Shown here piece after piece: positions 26,301 to 35,300 of a stretch of DNA of 64,000 nucleotides. Under the pieces are notes generated by a model that was not told where the DNA came from, searched no databases, and worked only from the letters and a program-made list of their open reading frames with translations. This DNA comes from Varroa destructor. Taxonomy: Eukaryota > Arthropoda > Arachnida > Mesostigmata > Varroidae. The DNA is taken from positions 22,385,325-22,449,324 of the forward strand of contig NW_019211458.1 of the NCBI RefSeq assembly GCF_002443255.2, written 5' to 3'. How positions within the stretch are numbered: the stretch's first letter is position 1; each line of letters opens with the position of its first letter. The translations under genes were made by a program, and so were the position numbers.

Positions 26301-29300
26301 ATAAAACCGAAGCCACCATGAGGCACAAGAACGTTATCGTGGCCTATGAGGAAGTAGGCTAGTCCTCGGCCACATCTGCTTACACACAGAAGGTCTATAT
26401 GGCTTAGTGCCACATACAGACTTGACGCCGACGTCCCAAAACTAGCGGCCGCAACGACCGGGTCTATTGCACAGCAGTCGCTATCTGCCTCGTAGATGAA
26501 TTCAGGTTACACTGAAATGTTCTGTTTGTTAGTTTGCGTATATAAATGCTCATTGATATCACAAAATACGAAAGTCCTTCTGTTTAGAACGAGCAGTCCC
26601 ATAGGAAAGTTAGAATGCGTAATTTATGAAAAAAGATTATGTTTTTTGCGAAACCGGCTTATCCTCTAGATCCACTAATAGAAACAGATTTGTTCACGTC
26701 TCGACACGTTTTCGAAAGAAAATACAATTTAATAACAGGTGATTTTTAACTCAATACGTCACTGATGATTTGTTGGTCACGGTAAATAGTAATCCGGATC
26801 AGTAAAGCCTATGGCGCCAACCTATCTGTGCTCGACAAGTCATGAATGATAGTCATAGAGTAACAGGTTTTAGTTAACGCTTGCAGCTTAGTTAACTTAA
26901 GAATAATATCTCCGCTGACCACACATTGGAAAATTTTTTAAGGTATTATAAATGTGTTAGCTTTGCTCACTGAATGCTAACCGACTTCTCGATGGTGTCA
27001 GGGCTTGCATATAGCATATTTCTCCAAGTTATTTGAAGTTAACGATTATAAAAAATTATGTTATCTAACAAGTCTATCTAACAAAATCTTCAAAAACGTT
27101 ATTATTCGTAGAACAACAAGACGGAAGTTACCATCGTCCAGGCCCTAACGGAAGCCTGTTCTGCCATCTCGAATAATAGGACCAAAAGTGCGAAATGCGT
27201 CATTATGTCCAGTCGCACGCTAGTCCATCTGATCCAACAAGATCTGCCAGCTAGTGAGATCTGTTCTACGCTCGATATCTGCGAATCTCGATCTACTGCC
27301 GCGAAGGTTGAATGTCCTTTGTTGTTGTTTTGATTATTAACAGCAGAAAATTTCCTCAATGCTACGCATTTAGTTCTATGTGGGTCCCTTCAGCTGACGT
27401 CAGCCGTTTGCCTGCGTTGTTACGCGCAAAGTGCACCGAGACTTACGTCATATAATAGTTACTATTTGATGAAATATGTCAGGAACGAAAAGGATAATCA
27501 TATGGACAAGTATATATTGTTGGAAGGAGTTAAATTCGATTTAATCGCAGTATATGCTACGCAAAAGAACTTGGTCTGCAAATGACTATCATTAATAATG
27601 GGAGAACGTTTCATTCGTTTTTGCGTCAACAGCGCCAGTTAACTGATGACAACGACTGCGACGTCTGTGAAGTGGTCGCTGATTGGCTGGTCAAACAGTC
27701 GCTTATCAACACAACCGAGGCCTTTATTATTAAGGCGTTGGAACAAGTCTGCAAAGTTGTCCCTGTAGACAAGAAAGCTTGCCAGAACATCGTCGACACT
27801 TACAGTTTCCTGATTTTCCAGCTGCTCCGTGAAAAGGTGACACCGGTTCAAATCTGTTACGTTATTGGACTTTGCAATCAACCTCGTCAAACGCTCACCG
27901 TTGCGCCAAAACAACTGGTCTTCAAACCTTCATGCATGCACTGTGACATTATCCTCAATAGACTCATCAACGAAATCGCAATTAACAAGTTGGAAATCTG
28001 CCATGAGCTTTTACCTCAGCGTTTACAGTGCCAGAATTTCATTGACGCGTACCGAGACATGATCTTCCAGCTTTTAAAGCAAGATACTACCTACTCGGAG
28101 ACCTGCTGGTTAGTCGGTCTTTGTGAAGAGGCGCGACCTCCCGTACGCATCGACCACTCTCTCTATACAAGCGTCATCACCATGGTCCTGGCTCAGATTG
28201 AGGTGATAGTGAAGCTAACCGCTTAAATATACTAATGAAAGTTTTCGACACGATGTGTTTTATTGCAGTCAATGTGAAGTCATTTAATGAAGATCCTACC
28301 GGATAACTTCGATAGAGAACATCAACTTGTAATGACATATGAATAGAAATATTGCAAAATGAAATGAGTGTGTGAAGTGTGCCTTATACTTAATTAATAT
28401 CGGCATATACTACAAGTGTCTGCTATAAGCTAGCTTCCGATGATTCTAAATAATAGCTAAATGGCCTCCTATTATCCGTCTTAACCTTCGCCCTCTACTC
28501 TATTTGTTCCGCTCGTTTAGAACAACAAGACTGAGCAAGCCATTCTCGCAGCCATGAAGAACGTCTGCAGTTCTTTTAGTACTGACAGTGCTGGTCAGTG
28601 TCGCTATTTTATTTCTACGTACGGAGACCAGCTCCTGAAACATATTGGCCAGGACCTGGACTTGCAGGAAGCGCACAAAACGATCACACCTCGCTTGACC
28701 TCGTCCTTGATGGGGCGGCCCCTCGATAACAGTGCGTGATTGATGCGTCAAGGAGAATAGTCTCCTTACACCTCTGCGTGATCAGTCAATCAACCAATAC
28801 GTAGCTATAATGACAAAAAACGTTTCTTTTTACCTAACAACAAATGTGTCCACATCTATCACTGCCCATCGGCTAGTCGATGAACGCAGGCGGAAGTGCT
28901 CATTATCGCGGCGACAATAGCAACTATAAGTTGAAAACGTGTGGCGTCCCGTCTACGTTAATTAAGCATGACGTTTTGCGGTTTTCAGCATAACTTAGTC
29001 GTGCCTATTCGTATTTTTGTGTTCATAATAATGTTTGCCAATATATATGATCATAGTTTCATGTGTAGTAACCGACACCTGATAAACTTGCATGTCTTTT
29101 AGTAACTTTAAGTAGAATGCATAGATACTGCGTGCGAATAATCGTTGGTTGATGCTAGAATGCTTGTGGGCTGCATTTCTATTGGGAATATAGGACTGAA
29201 TCTGGTTCGAGTGTAGCACGAACGTTGAAAAATAATTATTTTTCCCTGAAACTCGTCGTTATCGTAAATAACTTGAATGTGTTTCCGTGTATGCTTCGGA

Positions 29301-32300
29301 TGTTGCATAGAAATTCTCGTGGTCTTCGGCCTTCGAAGGCCGTGAAATGGTAGATGAGCTATTTCGATGTTGCTCATGCGTATTTCGACTCGTGTTTTGG
29401 ACACGACGATTCGCAGGCCCGTCAAAACGTCGTTCTATTTTTCATCTTATAGTATATGCCATTAGTCATTCCAATATATGCTGTTGCCTTTCCAACGATC
29501 GTTCGCAGTTCGGCAGTCTAGGTTGATTGAACGTCTTGCCCAGATTAGCCAAGACTTGCGTGCTTTATTAGGATTGCAATTTTAAATGGTGATGCAACGT
29601 ACGATGTACACATTAAGAAAGATCCAGTTAACTCTTGACCTTATTTAAGGCTAATCCAGTAAATCACAACCTATAAATGTATGTGAGCTTTGGTTCCGGC
29701 GATGTCATTGGATTTACATACATTGCTATACCACACAAGCTTCGAACAACTCTTATATGCAGCACTGACCGGTGAAAAGTATTTTTAATCTCTTGTGATT
29801 TCAGTTGAAACTTATCATAGATATCACCCAAACCTACGACGTAAAGTACTAGGTGATGTATTTTTCAAAACCAGGCTTATGACAATGGCTTCACGCCGCT
29901 GTGCGTCACCGTCAATGAATGATGAGCATTTGGACTCATTAGAAAATGTAAAATAGAGGAAATGGCGTTAGTTTGTCCTTGTCCCTACTGATATATACAG
30001 TCATCTATTCGAGCTATTCCCTCATTTAATATAAATTATTTTCAACTACTCACGGTTCAACCGTCCTATTGGGTTAAGGAGCTTAACTTTGGAGATCCCG
30101 CTGGCATTTTATGAATTTGAATTTGCTTGGAAATAATCAACAGTTCTATAGCCATTTATTCATAAGGCCGTTTACACTGTTTTCAAATATAATCTGAGTC
30201 TGTTGTCGTCCTGAGACCCTGGGAGAGATTGTCTCTAGTACAGTGTGATTCACTAAAACCAAATACTTTGCATAGAATAGACTAGTTTGTTATTACCTGT
30301 AACGCTGTACCTGCAATAGTGTCTTTCTTTTTTTGCTGCCAGCAAAGAGTAGTCTTCAAGTGTCACTTGAATTTAGGCTAATTATGAGCAGAACGACAAA
30401 ATGATCTCCTAGCGAAGCATAGAAGTACGTATGAGATATTTTCGTGAGCGTGCAATGATAAGGTGTTTATTCACTGAAACACTGGTGGTCTGGGTTCGAA
30501 ACCGCGCATAAACACTTTGTTCGTATTACGATCAAGTCATCTGAGGAGACGCCTAACGGCAGTAGCGGACGTACAATTTACACCGTTTATTTATACATGG
30601 AAGTAATGATTTGACTGGCAGCTTCTTCTCCATGATATGTCAGCGTGATACGGATATCTGCTAGGTGCATCAGCTGGCTCGGCTGTTATGCATGTCGTTA
30701 ATTTTCACCCCATAGGACTTCGACGTATTTCCACGATCAGTGTACCTTTTGTTGTCTTCGGGGGGCTTTAGACCGAATTAAAAAAATCTTGACTTGAAAA
30801 AAAAGACTACTTGTTGCACGCTACAATAGGCAAACATTTCCCATAGAAATATTAACTTTTAGACATAAACGTAACGAGTACCTTGATTTTAGAAATTTTT
30901 CGTATGGCATAGAAATAACGTGCTTAACTTACAGGTTTTATTTTAAAGATTTATAACTATAATATATAGAATGGCCATTTTAAAAACGTAATTGCAGGCC
31001 AAAAATGCTCAATGTGCCAAATTATGGTCAACATCATCGAATTTGGATTGAGAAATAATAACAGTCAACATGAGATCGAAATCTTCCTTAACAAGGTCTG
31101 TTCCGCTTTGTCAACTGATGAGCAAGCTACGTGTCGTACTATGATCGATGTTTACACCAGCTACATCATCCAGATGATCGAGAACTTAATTAGCTCGAAG
31201 GAAATCTGTCAAGCACTGACATTTTGCCCCAGACGTGAGTACCTCTCCACCCTTTTTCTCTACCTTAAAATATTATCGCTTATCGTACAATTAAGCTTTC
31301 AAAGCTATCACGTATATTCTTTTACAGGACTTAGATAGCTCCACTTAGGTTACTTTTGTGATAATTGTTACCCTTTATTGTTATTATTATTATTATTATT
31401 ATTGTTGTATAGAATCGAGCTGAAGAATTTAATTAATAGCTACACTTGATTAGCACAGGTCTTCCTTAATTCGTCATCCATAGACACGGACAACTTTGAT
31501 TTATGATGACCCTATAAAAAAATCCTACACTTTTTCCATGGATACGGCGGGCTATAACAAAGTTTTTATCTAACGCACAACGAATGATAAGCGTATATAT
31601 ACTACTGTTATAGTAAATATAAGTCACGTAATAGATGTGAGTTGTGCACGTCTATCGATATTGGCGGTTTATGGGAAATGCAAATGGGCCCTTTTGCCCA
31701 AGCCGCTGAACGAGAATCACGCGGCGTAAATCAATGTAAATGTGATCCTACGAGCGTAATGTAAACGTACATAATATTATATAAAATTTGTACGTTTCTA
31801 CCGCTTGCTGAGTTGCTCACCAAACAACGGAACGTGTTATACTGCCTACCGTAGGAGTAGTTCTGAGCTGGTATTGGGGAAGAGCGAACGGGTCAAGTAA
31901 GTCCTGTTTCCAAGAGAGCCAAGGGAACGGACGGGTTCGGTAGCGCCGAGAAGCGACTCCTTCCTCGTTTGCCGATTCGCATGGCTCCAACCGAAATGGA
32001 GCTCCGTGTATTTGGTCACAGGTGTTCAGTGCATAGCTGGCTTGCGTGGCGGTCACGTACTCAATCGGCGGCAATGTTGTCTGCATTCAAGTGGGCCGTT
32101 TGCATATCGATACGTGCCCATGTAAGCCCGTATAAGGAAGTGAAGGCATATTCGTTCCTATGTATTACATGACAAGCAGGACAACTTCTAGGGAGCGTTG
32201 CTGCTAGCTAGTGTTTACATTAGTAATGGCCATATAGATTAGCACGGTGTTCGGTGTTGATAAGCGGCTGCGTTAACAGAACGCGATGGGACAACTCATC

Positions 32301-35300
32301 CTGATAAAGATGATAACGACTGTGATACTCGTCAGGATGCCGTTACTGATAGAGTTTTTGGCTTACTTGTTGAAGTGTGATTTCGATTAGCGAACTATTA
32401 TGGTGAAAAGGGATAAAATTGTAACTATTTGTTTGCTGTTTTCTGTTTGCTTTGGTAACATATTCAGAACCGACTGCTTAAGCTTCTTATTTTTTCAGGT
32501 TGTTACGATCTCAAAATTGTCTCAATTTGAGTGTCATTGCCGAAATCACGACCAGTTATTCGAGGCAGATTATCTATAAGTTTACGTAATTTGCCACATC
32601 ACTGTTTTACCAATGCGAAGGGAGGACAACAAGTCGAGTGGACAGTCAGTAACTATATATTAAGTCAAGTTGCGGGCTTAACTTTGACACTAGGCTTACC
32701 ACCGCAGATCAGCTTGATTGTTTTTCTCACAAGCTTGCATCGTTAAACATTTCCATATCACCATCAGGCTTTACATTTAACTAGAAAAGCTAACAAATCT
32801 TAATCTGGCCGATTTTCGTGTGAATCAATTTAGAAGCTATCAACATCAAATGCGAAATCTGTATATTCATCTTAAACCTTGTCGAGGACCAGCTCGGAAA
32901 CAATCAAACTGAATCTGAGATACTTGAGGTGCTGGACAAGGTAATTTTCCAAATTGCGCATCCCATAAAGGACATATATTTATTCGATTTATATAATTGG
33001 CGGGCGTCAAGTGAAAGGACGCTTACGTAGATCGCGACGATCATTTATCATCGTGCGATAGGTCTTCTCTCATCTAGCAGTAATAATAACAGTAATATGG
33101 AGCTGTATTATATTTAGACAAATTGCGTTTACATCTAAATATTGTCCTTTAACTTCACTAGGTGTGTATTTTTCACTAGGTTTACGTATAAAATAATGTA
33201 CCTGTGATATTTACGTACAGACCGATATGAAATTGACTTGTTTTGCAGTCCTGCGACCTTTTGTCACCCCAGAACGTTTCGGAATGCAGATTCATCGTCA
33301 AACAGTTTGTCGATATGACCATCACTCTTCTAGTACAAAATGCACCACCTCGCAAAATCTGTGAGGAGGTCCGTCAGTGCCCTAAAGCTCTTCAACCGGT
33401 GAAGAACATCGCCAGTATTTCGGCAGCTCCTCTTCAGCGGCCAGACGAGAAGTGTTCATTCTGCAAGTGGCTCATTACCTGGGTAGACGACAAACTCAAA
33501 GAAAATCATACAGAAGTACGTTTCACGTTTATTTCATTAGCGGTGTTGTACCTAAGCGAAGAGTTTCAGCGTCACCTAAATATTATATGCGCACCTTGTA
33601 CTAAATAAATAGACGCATTAACACATATAGACATGGTGGTGTCGGGGAAAAGTGTTCGTACGAGTTCTTTTTGAACAAAACGACAAACCTGTTATGGTAA
33701 ACGACGGCATGTTGTTTTTCGAAATTGAGTAAAGGTTTATTGTCTAATATTATCGCGCTGTACGAACCCCCTACGAAAATTGAGAATTTTGGCGATTCAC
33801 GTTATTGCTAGTTTTTATGCGGCTTGCGAAACTTCAATGAGGCAAACCGGAAAATTCTGAATAGGTTTTAGACTAAGATAGCTTGAAAATGTGTCAAAAT
33901 TGTTCGAAAACAATTTTTGATAGAAAAAATTAATTTTTAACTTATCACCTACCAATTGGATCGTTCAGATAAGTTTCAATTCACATTATCCTTTCCTGAT
34001 TTTTTAACGTTTTTGTATCGTTTTGGTGTTGTAAATGTTTAGTTTGCTGTCGTGCAAAACGTAATTTCGCTTAATTTTATTGTATACATCGAATTTAAGC
34101 GACATTTACATTTAACTAGAAAAGCTAACAAATCTTAATCTGGCCGATTATCGTGTGAATCAATTTAGAAGCTAATGCGAAATCTGTATATTCATCTTTC
34201 AAGTTTATTTACACCTATTGCGTACTGCTAGCTGTACGGTTGAAGGAATATTTTGAAGACTGATCAGTGAGTGGTTTAGGTTCCAGTTGAAGCTGTCATC
34301 GCGGTGGATCATAGTTATATTAGTGGGAGAGACATTTTTAGCACATGCGCTTGTGGGATTTTTTTTTAAATATCTAGTTTTGCTTAACTATAGAGAAGAC
34401 TTCGCAATCATTCAAATATTATTCCTTTGACTTGTGTCATCGGACGCACACTGCAGGCCATAATCAAGGAGGAGTTGGACAAAGCTTGTGATCTGCTAAA
34501 TGATTCGACCGAATGCAAAGAAATGGCTAATAGCTACGTTGATATGATCGTGAAAATGCTCGTACAATACGTTGACCCCGAACATATCTGTGAAACGCTT
34601 GGAAAATGCCCCAAGAAGGCCGTCCTGTCGAGCAGGGTTGAACCACCATGCCAGCTTTGCAAGTACTACGTTCACGAGCTCCGCGACAGACTCAATAGCA
34701 GTAATGCCGAAGCCGAAATAAAGAGTGGTCTTGATCAGATCTGCGCAGCTCTGTCTGTGGATGGGAAGGAATGCACAGATCTTGTCGACAGGTACACTCA
34801 CCTGTTAATTAGAGTGATTCTGGAGAACACTGATCTCGAAGTCGTCTGTCGAACTCTTAAGGTTTGTCCGACAAAAATCACGATACGACCAACAGCTACG
34901 AACTGCGATTACTGCCAAAAAATTGTGAACTTCATTTCAATGGAGGTCAAGAACGAGGATAATGACGAGAAGATTATAGAAGTAATCGAAAAAGTTTGCG
35001 ACTATGTTCCAATCCAATACCAAGAAGATTGCCACCGAATGGTGGAAATTGACGGTATGGTAATCTTCCGAATGATCGCTGAATCGGTGGATCCTGACAT
35101 CATCTGTGCCGCTATCAAACTTTGTTCAACGTAAGTTCGTTCGATTAATAGGCAGCAATGTAAGGCGCGTTCATAGAAAAAAGGAAAAAGAATCTAAATT
35201 GTTTGAACAGAAATCTCTTTCGTTCAGTGCCGAATATTATGCACTTTTTTCCACCTAACTAAAAAACAGCCGAGAAATTAATTTTTGAAAAATATGATAG

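Noticed and set aside
30493..30503. Possible functional tRNA gene.
   Set aside because: A B-box alone; no acceptor, D or anticodon stem could be formed around it.
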